This document shows positions 1 to 5,670 of a DNA stretch of 7,383 nt, in pieces. The DNA comes from Methanomicrobiales archaeon (GTDB lineage Archaea > Halobacteriota > Methanomicrobia > Methanomicrobiales > Methanoculleaceae). The DNA lies in NCBI GenBank assembly GCA_019136335.1, contig JAGVUK010000161.1, positions 1-7,383 of the forward strand, read 5' to 3'. Both the position numbers and the translations under genes were made by a program. The notes beneath the pieces are model-generated. The model saw only the letters and a list, made by a program, of their open reading frames with translations. It was not told the DNA's origin and made no database searches. How positions within the stretch are numbered: position 1 is the first letter of the stretch; every line of letters starts with the position of its first letter.

Positions 1-312
1 TCCGGGGTGACGAAGATCATGGTCTACCACCCGTCGTGGGCCTACTTTGCCCGGGACTATGGCCTGGAGCAGATCCCGATCGAGAACGAGGGGAAAGAGC
101 CCTCCCCGCGGGGAATAGAGCACCTCATCGAGCAGGCAAAGGAGGAGCATATCACGGTGGTATTTGCGTCGCCCGAGTACTCCTCCCGGAGCGCCGAGGT
201 GATCGCGAGGGAGATCGGCGGCACCGTGGTGCTGGTAAGCCCGCTCGCGAAAGACTACCTCGCGAACATGCGGCACGTGGCCTCGGCATTCGCGGAGAGT
301 AGCAGGCCATGA
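1..312 (+). CDS. znuA: Zinc ABC transporter substrate-binding protein, C-terminal fragment
   Basis: This is the last 103 codons of a metal-binding lipoprotein/periplasmic-type protein of the ZnuA/TroA cluster; the reading frame is open to the first base, so the start lies upstream. The fragment opens with the second-lobe motif VYHPSWAYFARDYGL. In this family the His in that motif (bases 28-30) is a metal ligand in zinc-type members, whereas manganese-type members carry Glu there, so zinc is favoured. The end PLAKDYLANM matches the conserved C-terminal segment of the family and holds an Asp that may be a further ligand. The His-rich loop and first-lobe ligands are not in the window. The stop overlaps the start of the ATPase gene (ATGA at 309-312), which fits a translationally coupled znuA-znuC-znuB operon. 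A GTG at 7-9 is internal and not a start. Metal preference is inferred from the His and from the ATPase and permease types. Confidence 0.88.
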   Translation, partial: SGVTKIMVYHPSWAYFARDYGLEQIPIENEGKEPSPRGIEHLIEQAKEEHITVVFASPEYSSRSAEVIAREIGGTVVLVSPLAKDYLANMRHVASAFAESSRP

Positions 313-1079
313 GCGATAACCCCGTCATCGAGGTCGACGACGTCTGGGTCAGGCTGCGCGGCCATACCGTGCTCGAGGGGGTGAGCCTCGCCATCCACCC
401 GGGCGAGTTCTACGCGATCATCGGGCCGAACGGCGGCGGGAAGACGACGCTCCTCCGGGTGATCCTCGGGCTCCTTACCCCCTGCCGCGGCAAGGTCCGG
501 ATCCTCGGCAGCACTGATGCGGCGATGCGAAAGGATCTCGGTTATGTCCCGCAGTTCCGGACATTCGACTTCCAGTATCCGATCACCGTGCGGGAGATGG
601 TCCTCTCCGGCCGTCTCGGCCACATCACCCGCCGCCCACGGCGCTACGACAAAAAAGACCATGTCCGGACGGAGGAAGCGCTCGAGACGATGCAGATCGC
701 CGCTCTCGCCGACCGGCAGATCCAGGACCTCTCGGGCGGGGAGCAGCAGCGGGCGATCATCGCCCGGGCGCTCGTCGGCGACCCGAAGGTGCTCCTCCTC
801 GACGAACCGACGGTCTATGTGGATGCCCCAACACAGGCACAGTTCTACGAGATCCTGGAGGGGCTCCGCGACCGGATGGCAATCGTCCTCGTGACCCACG
901 ACATCGGGGTGCTCCCGGGGCACGTGACCAGGGTCGCCTGCTTAAACCGGCGCCTCTACACGCACGACACAAACGAGATCACGCCTGATATGCTCGAGGC
1001 CGCATACCACTGCCCGGTGGACCTGATCGCCCACGGGGTTCCGCACCGGGTCTTCTCTGAGCATTCCCGGGAGGAGTGA
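309..1079 (+). CDS. znuC: Zinc ABC transporter ATP-binding protein
   Basis: This 256-residue ATPase sits on the inner face of the membrane and drives zinc import with ZnuB and ZnuA. All nucleotide-binding motifs are present: Walker A GPNGGGKTT at residues 39-47, Q-loop Gln82, ABC signature LSGGE at 141-145, Walker B VLLLDEPT at 161-168 and switch His197. The length is normal for a single ABC domain. The C-terminal tail, CPVDLIAHGVPHRVF (residues 235-249), is characteristic of archaeal and bacterial metal-type ABC ATPases and carries His234, Cys235, His242, His246 and His252. The ATG overlaps the upstream stop, and a purine-rich GGAGAG (294-299) lies 9 bases before it. The stop at 1077-1079 lies just before the permease start. 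Substrate (zinc rather than manganese) is inferred from the neighbours. Confidence 0.93.
   Translation: MSDNPVIEVDDVWVRLRGHTVLEGVSLAIHPGEFYAIIGPNGGGKTTLLRVILGLLTPCRGKVRILGSTDAAMRKDLGYVPQFRTFDFQYPITVREMVLSGRLGHITRRPRRYDKKDHVRTEEALETMQIAALADRQIQDLSGGEQQRAIIARALVGDPKVLLLDEPTVYVDAPTQAQFYEILEGLRDRMAIVLVTHDIGVLPGHVTRVACLNRRLYTHDTNEITPDMLEAAYHCPVDLIAHGVPHRVFSEHSREE
1070..1074 (+). promoter_or_regulatory. Ribosome binding site that sets the znuB start
   Basis: GGAGG at 1070-1074 lies 7 bases before the ATG at 1082, a normal Shine-Dalgarno spacing. The in-frame GTG at 1076-1078 sits immediately after this motif, too close to be served by it, so the ATG is preferred. The site lies inside the last codons of znuC. 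Confidence 0.7.
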
Positions 1080-1081
1080 GC

Positions 1082-1888
1082 ATGTTTGAGGTGCTCGGGT
1101 TTGAGTTCTTCAGGAACGCGCTCATCGCCGGGATGCTCGCGAGCGTCGCCTGCGGCATCATCGGCACCTACGTCGTGGTGCGGCGGATGGTCGCGATCAG
1201 CGGCGGCATATCCCACGCGGCCTTCGGGGGGATTGGGCTTGGCTACTTCCTCGGGATCGACCCCCTCCTCGGCGCCGCCGGGTTCACCGTGGCGACAGCA
1301 CTCGGGATGGGCGCGCTCCAGCTCCGGGCAAAACAGCAGATGGATACCCTCATCGGCGCGGTCTGGGCGGCCGGGATGGCGCTCGGGATCCTCTTCGTCT
1401 ACTTAACGCCGGGGTTTGCTCCCGACCTCTTCTCCTACCTCTTCGGGAACATCCTCCTCGTGCCGCGGGGGGACATCCTGCTGATGGCGGCCCTCACCGC
1501 CGTCATCGTCGCCGTCGTGGCCTTCCTCTACCGGGAACTCCAGGCGGTCACGTTCGACCCGGATTACGCAACGGTCATGAACCTCCCGGTCGAGCGGCTC
1601 TCGCTCCTCCTCCTGGTTCTGATCGCGCTCACGGTGGTGATGCTGATACGGGTGGTGGGGATCATCCTCGTGATCGCGCTCCTCACGCTCCCGGCGGCGA
1701 TCAGCCGTCTCTACACCACACGCATATGGAGCATGATGCTTCTTGCCGTCGCGCTCGGCATCGTCTTCACCGTCGCGGGGATCTGGCTCTCCTACCTCCT
1801 CGACGTCCCGTCGGGGGCGACGATCATCCTCGTGAGCACGCTCGCGTACGCGGGCGCTCTCGGGGTCGAACGCCTCAGGGAGGGGTGA
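1082..1888 (+). CDS. znuB: Zinc ABC transporter permease, ABC-3 family
   Basis: This 268-residue integral membrane protein forms the translocation path of the zinc importer. Hydrophobic segments can be placed at about residues 12-33, 45-60, 62-80, 90-110, 130-150, 172-190, 191-208, 215-238 and 244-262, so eight or nine helices, as expected for the ABC-3 family. The family motif GGISHAAFGGIGLGYFLG is at residues 41-58, and the conserved LLTLPAAISRLYT (200-212) follows the VVGIILVIAL helix. I chose ATG 1082 over GTG 1076 because GGAGG at 1070-1074 is correctly spaced only for the ATG; the GTG would add two residues. The gene begins 2 bases after the znuC stop. No further gene follows on this strand, so the operon seems to end here. 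Confidence 0.92.
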   Translation: MFEVLGFEFFRNALIAGMLASVACGIIGTYVVVRRMVAISGGISHAAFGGIGLGYFLGIDPLLGAAGFTVATALGMGALQLRAKQQMDTLIGAVWAAGMALGILFVYLTPGFAPDLFSYLFGNILLVPRGDILLMAALTAVIVAVVAFLYRELQAVTFDPDYATVMNLPVERLSLLLLVLIALTVVMLIRVVGIILVIALLTLPAAISRLYTTRIWSMMLLAVALGIVFTVAGIWLSYLLDVPSGATIILVSTLAYAGALGVERLREG

Positions 1889-1918
1889 TGATGACGCCCG
1901 GGCACTCCCCCCGACCTT

Positions 1919-1951
1919 CACGGTGGGGGCGGGGTTTCGGGTGTCACCGTG
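1919..1951 (+). repeat. Inverted repeat downstream of znuB, possible transcript end
   Basis: CACGGTG at 1919-1925 pairs perfectly with CACCGTG at 1945-1951, leaving a 19-base G-rich loop. It starts 30 bases after the znuB stop. It could stabilise the 3' end of the znu transcript or mark termination, but no T-tract follows. The right arm context GGGTGTCACCGTG also resembles GGGTATCGCCATG at 3711-3723 (10 of 13 bases, all differences transitions), so it may be a degenerate arm of the repeat family rather than a terminator. Confidence 0.4.
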
Positions 1952-1953
1952 TG

Positions 1954-2052
1954 CGGGACGGGGGCACTGCCCCCTCCCCGGTCCCCTTCCCCGGTTGCGA
2001 TAGCCACTGCGGCCCACTGCAGGGGGAGATCCCGGGGAAGATCCGGCTCCGG
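1954..2052 (+). repeat. Dispersed intergenic repeat, copy A
   Basis: The core at 1997-2052 begins GCGATAGCC and runs through CCACTGCA and GGGGAGATCCCGGGGA to CCGGCTCCGG. It matches 3592-3645 closely: about 44 of 56 aligned positions by eye, including an uninterrupted 16-base match GGGGAGATCCCGGGGA. Upstream, the perfect hairpin GGGGGC-ACT-GCCCCC (1960-1965 with 1969-1974) and a C-rich stretch GCACTGCCCCC also recur at 3865-3874. The copy lies wholly in noncoding DNA and ends about 40 bases from the propeller stop codon. It contains no open frame or transposase remnant that I can see. Confidence 0.65.
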
Positions 2053-2093
2053 TCATGGGGTGGCGGCGACTGCCGGGCAGACGCCGGGGGAGG

Positions 2094-3353
2094 TCAGGCG
2101 AGGAAGTCCTCCTGGGGCTTGAAGAGCAGGGAGAAGATGTTCTCCACCCAACCGAGCACCTGCGAGGCGATGGAGACATCACCATCCCCGGCCAGGGCGC
2201 TCACCTTCGCCGTATCCACGCTGCTGTTTGCAGGGGTTGCAGGGACGGTCACGCTGCTTGCCGGGCTGTCCGGGAGTCCGGTCCCGTTCGCCGCAGGTTC
2301 CGTCGAGTTCATACGCTCGATCAGGGCCGCGTCTCTCGTGAAGATATGGATGGACTGATCGCTGTCGCCGCCCCCGGCGGCAAGGAACGAACCGTCAGGG
2401 GTCACGGCGATCGACTCTGCACGGCCGTCGAGGGTGATCTTCTGGAGCTCGGCCCCCGAGTGATCGAGAACGTAGACCGTCCTGCCCGACGCGGCGAGGA
2501 CCTCATTCGCTTCATTTGTCAACGCTGTTGAGAGTATGGCCTCTGCGGCGGGGTACTTCCAGAGGTGTTCCCCCTCCCCCGTGGAGAGGTAGACGCACCG
2601 GTCAAGAGAACCGGCGGCCACGAATCGGCCGTCGGGAGTGAGGGCGATGCCTTTCACGCGCTTACCGGTCCCGTAACTCCAGGACTCCCCCTCGCCGCTG
2701 TTGAGGTAGTAGACTCCCTGGTTGTCGCACCCGAGCGCGATCCTCCGGCCGTTCTCCGACATGGCGATGCCGTAACTGTCGGTGCCCATATCGTAGTCCC
2801 AGAGCGCCTTCTTATTCTGGTCGAAGATGAATATAGCGCCGTTGTCACATGCAGCGGCAATGTAAGTGCCGTTTGACGAGAGAGCCACACCCAGGTAGAC
2901 ATACGTCGTCTTCTCGGTCCAGAGCAGGTTTCCGTCACCGTCAAAGAGGTAGAGTTTATCTGCGGCGACGCCGATGCGTGACCCTTCGGGCGATATGCCG
3001 ACACCGTTTATCCGGGAACCGACAGTGGTCTTCCAGAGGAGATCTCCCTCCCGGTCCAGGAGGTAGACCGTTGAGCCCGCACCGGCAACGACTGCAGAGC
3101 CGTCGCGGGTGATCGCCACGGAACCGACGACATCGTCGACCCCCCTCTCCCAGAGAGGAGCGTAGTCTCCCTCATCAGCGGAGACGGACCCGCACAGGGC
3201 GGCGGCAAGAAAGCAGCACATAAGGAGAGGCGCAAGGAACCGGGCGGCACCCGGCCTGCGACTCCTGCAGTCGGAGTGTGCGGACAGCACTGCTCCGGGG
3301 CCGAGCCGTCCTCCTCCGGTAGATCTGGTTGAAGTCACTTCCCCCGATGACAT
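2094..3353 (-). CDS. Exported seven-repeat beta-propeller protein, function unknown
   Basis: I do not recognise a specific function. Starting at ATG 3353 the protein has 419 residues. Residues 30-37 are basic (RSRR) and are followed by a hydrophobic stretch (39-59) ending VSA, a likely signal peptide cleaved near residue 59. Residues 77-340 hold seven repeats of about 40 residues with the pattern aIaltpdGsfvAaGs...vYlld.eGe.lWk, as in WD40/PQQ-type beta-propellers; the early strand APLWERG could close the ring with the last repeat. Residues 349-383 are rich in Ser, Thr, Pro and Ala, like a linker, and the last 35 residues include the amphipathic VLGWVENIFSLLFKPQEDF. The frame stays open upstream to 3863, but that extension is repeat-derived low-complexity sequence with no family resemblance. 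The TATA box about 28 bases before ATG 3353 supports that start; GTG 3290 (398 residues) is the alternative. It may bind a surface partner or sense a ligand, but this is inference from fold only. Confidence 0.82.
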   Translation of the reverse strand: MSSGEVTSTRSTGGGRLGPGAVLSAHSDCRSRRPGAARFLAPLLMCCFLAAALCGSVSADEGDYAPLWERGVDDVVGSVAITRDGSAVVAGAGSTVYLLDREGDLLWKTTVGSRINGVGISPEGSRIGVAADKLYLFDGDGNLLWTEKTTYVYLGVALSSNGTYIAAACDNGAIFIFDQNKKALWDYDMGTDSYGIAMSENGRRIALGCDNQGVYYLNSGEGESWSYGTGKRVKGIALTPDGRFVAAGSLDRCVYLSTGEGEHLWKYPAAEAILSTALTNEANEVLAASGRTVYVLDHSGAELQKITLDGRAESIAVTPDGSFLAAGGGDSDQSIHIFTRDAALIERMNSTEPAANGTGLPDSPASSVTVPATPANSSVDTAKVSALAGDGDVSIASQVLGWVENIFSLLFKPQEDFLA

Positions 3354-3377
3354 TAGGCCCTGACTACACGAATAACA

Positions 3378-3390
3378 GATATAAATCTTG
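3378..3390 (-). promoter_or_regulatory. Archaeal BRE/TATA promoter of the propeller gene
   Basis: On the minus strand the sequence reads CAAGATTTATATC, with a TATA box TTTATATC at 3385-3378 preceded by a purine-rich BRE-like CAAGA. It stands out in G/C-rich surroundings. Archaeal TATA boxes are centred about 26-27 bases before the transcription start, which predicts a start at about 3355, two bases from ATG 3353. No Shine-Dalgarno sequence precedes that ATG. Together this predicts a leaderless mRNA. Confidence 0.75.
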
Positions 3391-3590
3391 CGGTCGTGGT
3401 GCAGGGCCGCCCTCCCGGACGGCACACCGGCACCCGCGCAATCCTGCAGGGAACGGTGTCGCGGCTCCCCCGGGGTCCGGGAATAACCCGTGGAATATTT
3501 AGCACCGGGATCCGGGGAAAACCGGCGTTTCGGGCCGCGAAGACCCAGGGATTGGCGCGGCACGGGGGCCGGCATACCCCACCCCCTCCT
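3391..3590. other. Intergenic DNA upstream of the propeller promoter, no gene
   Basis: All frames here are open for long stretches, but only because the DNA is very G/C-rich; the translations are Arg/Pro/Gly-rich without recognisable family features. A single A/T-rich patch (GGAATATTTAGC, about 3492-3503) has no gene placed to use it. GGGGAAAACCGGCGT near 3515-3529 resembles GGGAAACCGGCGT at 3667-3679, so this stretch may hold a further eroded fragment of the repeat family. The stretch 3555-3590 resembles the lead-in to copy A in being C-rich. Confidence 0.55.
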
Positions 3591-3650
3591 GGCGATACCC
3601 CCACGGTCCACTGCACGGGGAGATCCCGGGGAGGAACCGGATTCGGCCCC
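3591..3650 (+). repeat. Dispersed intergenic repeat, copy B
   Basis: It begins GGCGATACCC and continues through GGTCCACTGCACGGGGAG and ATCCCGGGGA to CCGGATTCGG. It matches copy A (1997-2052) in the same orientation. It also matches the minus strand of 3688-3720, so it faces copy C head to head. Relative to copies C and D it lacks the long G/C hairpin before the GATA segment. Confidence 0.65.
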
Positions 3651-3720
3651 ACTCCCCCCTTCCCCCGGGAAACCGGCGTCAGCATCGCTCCCCGGGCACG
3701 GCTTCCCACCGGGTATCGCC
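3591..3720. repeat. 130-bp segment bounded by a perfect 10-bp inverted repeat
   Basis: GGCGATACCC at 3591-3600 and GGGTATCGCC at 3711-3720 are exact reverse complements. The next outer pair (T3590/A3721) also pairs. Further in, TGCACGGGGAG (3612-3622) and the minus strand of 3688-3698 (TGCCCGGGGAG) match at nearly the same distance from the ends, so the arms are two facing copies of one repeat of at least 33 bases. No coding sequence lies between the arms and no obvious target-site duplication flanks them. Confidence 0.6.
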
Positions 3721-3782
3721 ATGACCGCCCTCGCCCCCGGGAGGGGGCGGGGGAGGAGCGCGAAGCGCGGGCGGGGTGGGGG
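3661..3782 (-). repeat. Palindrome-rich intergenic repeat, copy C
   Basis: Read on the minus strand it has a CCCCACCCCGCCC block, a GCGCTCCT block, a strong hairpin, GGCGATACCC, AAGCCGTG, CGGGGAG and GGTTTCCC. The hairpin pairs 3728-3738 with 3743-3753 (11 bp including one G-T pair) around loop GGGA. A second small hairpin GCGC-GAA-GCGC is at 3758-3768. The block order is shared with copy D about 142-156 bases further along in the same orientation; identity is roughly 70% by eye. Confidence 0.6.
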
Positions 3783-3810
3783 TTGCCGGAGAGGAACGTA
3801 TGAGTTCCCA

Positions 3811-3924
3811 CCTGCGGGGAGGGGGAAACCCCGGAGGAGAACCCGATACGGCTTTATCCCCACGCACTGCCCCCGCCCCTACCGGGGCGAGGGGGCGAAG
3901 AGGAGCGCTATGGGTGGGGTGGGG
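3811..3924 (-). repeat. Palindrome-rich intergenic repeat, copy D
   Basis: It carries the same blocks as copy C: CCCCACCCCACCC, AGCGCTCCT, hairpin, GGGGATAAAGCCGTA and GGTTTCCCC, with about 10 bases missing after the GATA segment. The hairpin pairs CCCCGCCCC (3870-3879 side) with GGGGCG and GGGG (3884-3894) around loop TACC, with one bulged A at 3890. The hairpin position matches that of copy C to within one base once the 142-base offset is applied. Confidence 0.6.
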
Positions 3925-4080
3925 CGAAGGCCAGATATGGTCCGTTAGTTTGGAATCGATGCAATAGGGGGGCACACGGATCCGCTCCGGCGGGGACCGG
4001 GGGCTCGCCCCATCATCGGTGATAACGGTTGCCAGGCCCCGGGTCAGGCAGGACTCTCGAAGGCCCGCCCCGGGAATAGG
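3925..4080. other. Intergenic DNA downstream of mobA, weak hairpin, no gene
   Basis: Nothing protein-coding is visible. GGGGC at 4000-4004 and GCCCC at 4007-4011 form a compact hairpin that could end the mobA transcript on the minus strand, but no T-tract follows it. An imperfect short direct repeat, GCCCCGGGTCAGG near 4036 and GCCCCGGGAATAGGTCAGG from 4067 across the mobA stop codon, lies next to the gene end. No tRNA-like fold or T-loop consensus is seen. Confidence 0.4.
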
Positions 4081-4716
4081 TCAGGACGGTTCCAGCCCGG
4101 ACCTGCACGCATCGTCCCGCCCGTGCTCCGCCGACGGGTCGATCAGCCGCAGGTCTTCGATCTTATTGATGTTCGTAAACGTCAGGAGGTCGGGGTCGAT
4201 CTCCCGGATCATCCCGATGTCTACGTACCGGGTGTTCAGGCTCCGGACCATCGAGCGGAGCGAGAGCGATTCGTGCTCCTCCAGGTAGGCGAGCAGTGCG
4301 CTCTTCCGGTAGACCGCGTGGAGCGGTTCGAGCATATCGGCATTCCAGCTCGGGATTGCGGCGTCGTACCCGGCAGCGGCGTCAAAGAGCAGCCTCACCA
4401 CCCCGGGATTGATACAGGGCATGTCGCAGGCGGCAACGAAGATGTACTCGCCGTGCACCGCGAGCGCCCCCGCGTGCAGGCCGCCGATGGGCCCGAGATC
4501 CCTCCTGATATCCGGTATGCACCGGACGTCGCCGAGATGGATGAACCGTTCGCACTGCTCCGGATCCCGCGCGACCACAACGATCTCGTCCACCACCTCC
4601 CGCAGGGTGCCAATGAGGCGGTCGATGAAGGTCTTGCCCTGGAAGGTGAAGAAGTACTTCTCCCGCCCTCCGGCACGCCGTGCCGCTCCGCCCACAAGGA
4701 TAACCGCCGAACGCAT
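4081..4716 (-). CDS. mobA: Molybdenum cofactor guanylyltransferase
   Basis: This 211-residue cytosolic protein belongs to the MobA nucleotidyltransferase family, which transfers GMP from GTP to molybdopterin. In methanogens the guanine-dinucleotide cofactor serves formylmethanofuran dehydrogenase and other molybdo- or tungsto-enzymes. Visible motifs are the nucleotide-binding loop LVGGAARRAGGREK (7-20; the family usually has LAGG and RMG, so this is a variant), DLGPIGGLHAGALA (73-86), the metal-binding ACDMPCI (96-102), EPLHAVYRK (130-138) and FTNINKIEDL (180-189). Length is typical. The start is either ATG 4716 or GTG 4722, two codons earlier; neither has a well-spaced ribosome site (GGGTGAG runs into the ATG), and I chose the ATG because the protein then begins directly before the first beta strand. 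It follows panE after 13 bases, so the two are probably cotranscribed. A related NTP-transferase of another pathway is less likely given the CDMP and NIN motifs. Confidence 0.85.
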   Translation of the reverse strand: MRSAVILVGGAARRAGGREKYFFTFQGKTFIDRLIGTLREVVDEIVVVARDPEQCERFIHLGDVRCIPDIRRDLGPIGGLHAGALAVHGEYIFVAACDMPCINPGVVRLLFDAAAGYDAAIPSWNADMLEPLHAVYRKSALLAYLEEHESLSLRSMVRSLNTRYVDIGMIREIDPDLLTFTNINKIEDLRLIDPSAEHGRDDACRSGLEPS

Positions 4717-4729
4717 ACTCACCCAACCG

Positions 4730-5641
4730 TCAGAGCCGTTCCCGGAAGCGGATCAGTTCGGCGATGCAGGCGTTATAGGGCGCGTCGAGACCGTGCCTCC
4801 GGGCGAGCGCAGCCACGGCGCCGTTCATGAAGTCGATCTCGGTCTTGTGCCCGCGGGCGAGGTCCTGGAGCATCGACGAGTGATGGGCGGCCGTCGCGGG
4901 GAGCTGGGCGGTCTGGAGGTACTCCAGGTACGCCTCCGGCGTCGCCAGGGGGAGGGTGACGCCCTCGGCCCCCACCACCCGGTAGGCCTCCCGGACGATC
5001 TCGGTGACGACCGCCCAGGCGTGCGGATCGGCGAGCGCCCCGTAGGGAACGTTCATGATGGCGCCAAGCGGGTTTAACGCACAGTTGTAGAGGGTCTTTG
5101 ACCAGAGATCGCTCCTGATCTCACCGGTCACCTCCGTACGGATGCCGGCCGCGAGCAGGAGGTCTGCGAGACGACCGACCGCTTCGCCCGTGCCGGACGG
5201 GAACCTGCCGAGTTTCACGGGCGCCGCCTCCACCGAGACATGAACCGCCGCATCGCCCCGCCACTCGAACCCGGTGATGATCATCCCCCCGATGACCCGG
5301 TCGGTGAACCGCCCGATGACCTCCTCGTTCCCGATCCCGTTCTGGAGGCTCACCACCTCGCGCCCCCGGATCGCGTCCGCGAACTGGCGGCAGACCGCCT
5401 CCGTATCGGTGGATTTTGCGGTGATGATGTAATAGTCGGCGGCCTGCCACGTGCGGGGAAGGTCCTCGGAGCAGCTGAAGCGGCAGGTACCTTCCCCCCA
5501 TATGCCGGTCATCAGGAAACCCCGTTCCCGCACAGCGTCAGCATGCCGCTTCCGGGCAACGGCATGGACCTCCGCGACACGGGACAACTTCGCGGCGACG
5601 GTCAGGCCGACCGCGCCCGCACCCAGGACCACGATCTTCAT
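4730..5641 (-). CDS. panE: 2-dehydropantoate 2-reductase (ketopantoate reductase)
   Basis: This 303-residue enzyme reduces 2-dehydropantoate to pantoate with NAD(P)H, a step towards coenzyme A; archaea then use pantoate kinase and phosphopantothenate synthetase. The N-terminal Rossmann motif is GAGAVG at residues 7-12. Family residues line up: Lys76 in TAKSTDT, Asn101 in SLQNG, the catalytic Lys182 and Asn186 in WSKTLYNCALNPLGA, Ser256 in HHSSMLQD and Glu268 in TEIDFMNG. Length matches the family. The start at 5641 puts the dinucleotide fold at the expected position; upstream extension of the frame runs back through ogt and is not real. No Shine-Dalgarno sequence precedes the ATG. The gene begins 29 bases after the ogt stop and is followed by mobA. 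A paralogous 6-phosphogluconate-type dehydrogenase is excluded by the KTLYN and TEID motifs. Confidence 0.92.
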   Translation of the reverse strand: MKIVVLGAGAVGLTVAAKLSRVAEVHAVARKRHADAVRERGFLMTGIWGEGTCRFSCSEDLPRTWQAADYYIITAKSTDTEAVCRQFADAIRGREVVSLQNGIGNEEVIGRFTDRVIGGMIITGFEWRGDAAVHVSVEAAPVKLGRFPSGTGEAVGRLADLLLAAGIRTEVTGEIRSDLWSKTLYNCALNPLGAIMNVPYGALADPHAWAVVTEIVREAYRVVGAEGVTLPLATPEAYLEYLQTAQLPATAAHHSSMLQDLARGHKTEIDFMNGAVAALARRHGLDAPYNACIAELIRFRERL

Positions 5642-5670
5642 GTAAGTAGCTATATAGGCAGAGTTACCTG

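Larger units (their letters stand above)
1889..2093. other. Convergent intergenic region, G/C-rich with hairpins
   Basis: This 205-base gap separates the ends of znuB (+) and the propeller gene (-). I see no gene in it. It holds an inverted repeat (1919-1951), a perfect short hairpin (1960-1974) and a copy of the dispersed repeat described separately. Archaeal termination often uses T-rich tracts, but neither strand shows a run of four or more T near either gene end, so the hairpins are the only termination-like structures visible. Confidence 0.6.

Noticed and set aside
255..923. A 222-residue minus-strand open frame across znuC
   Set aside because: It lies antisense to a gene with all ABC motifs intact; it is a shadow of GC-rich codon usage.
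1403..2185. A 260-residue minus-strand open frame across znuB and the intergenic region
   Set aside because: It is antisense to the permease and overlaps the end of the propeller gene; its translation is Arg/Asp/Glu/Pro-rich shadow sequence.
3354..3863. N-terminal extension giving the propeller protein 589 residues
   Set aside because: It is translated repeat sequence (Arg/Pro/Gly-rich, no domain), lies upstream of the TATA box, and would put the signal peptide about 200 residues inside the protein.
3591..3924. CRISPR array
   Set aside because: The repeats are long, degenerate, in both orientations and irregularly spaced, with no uniform spacers and no cas genes in the window.
3396..3975. 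Several long open frames on both strands between the propeller gene and mobA
   Set aside because: High G/C content removes stop codons, so all frames look open. The translations are low-complexity, mutually overlapping and lack ribosome sites, and they run through the repeat copies.
3925..4080. A tRNA or other known structured RNA gene next to mobA
   Set aside because: I found no T-loop consensus, cloverleaf or box motif by eye; only a short G/C hairpin is present.
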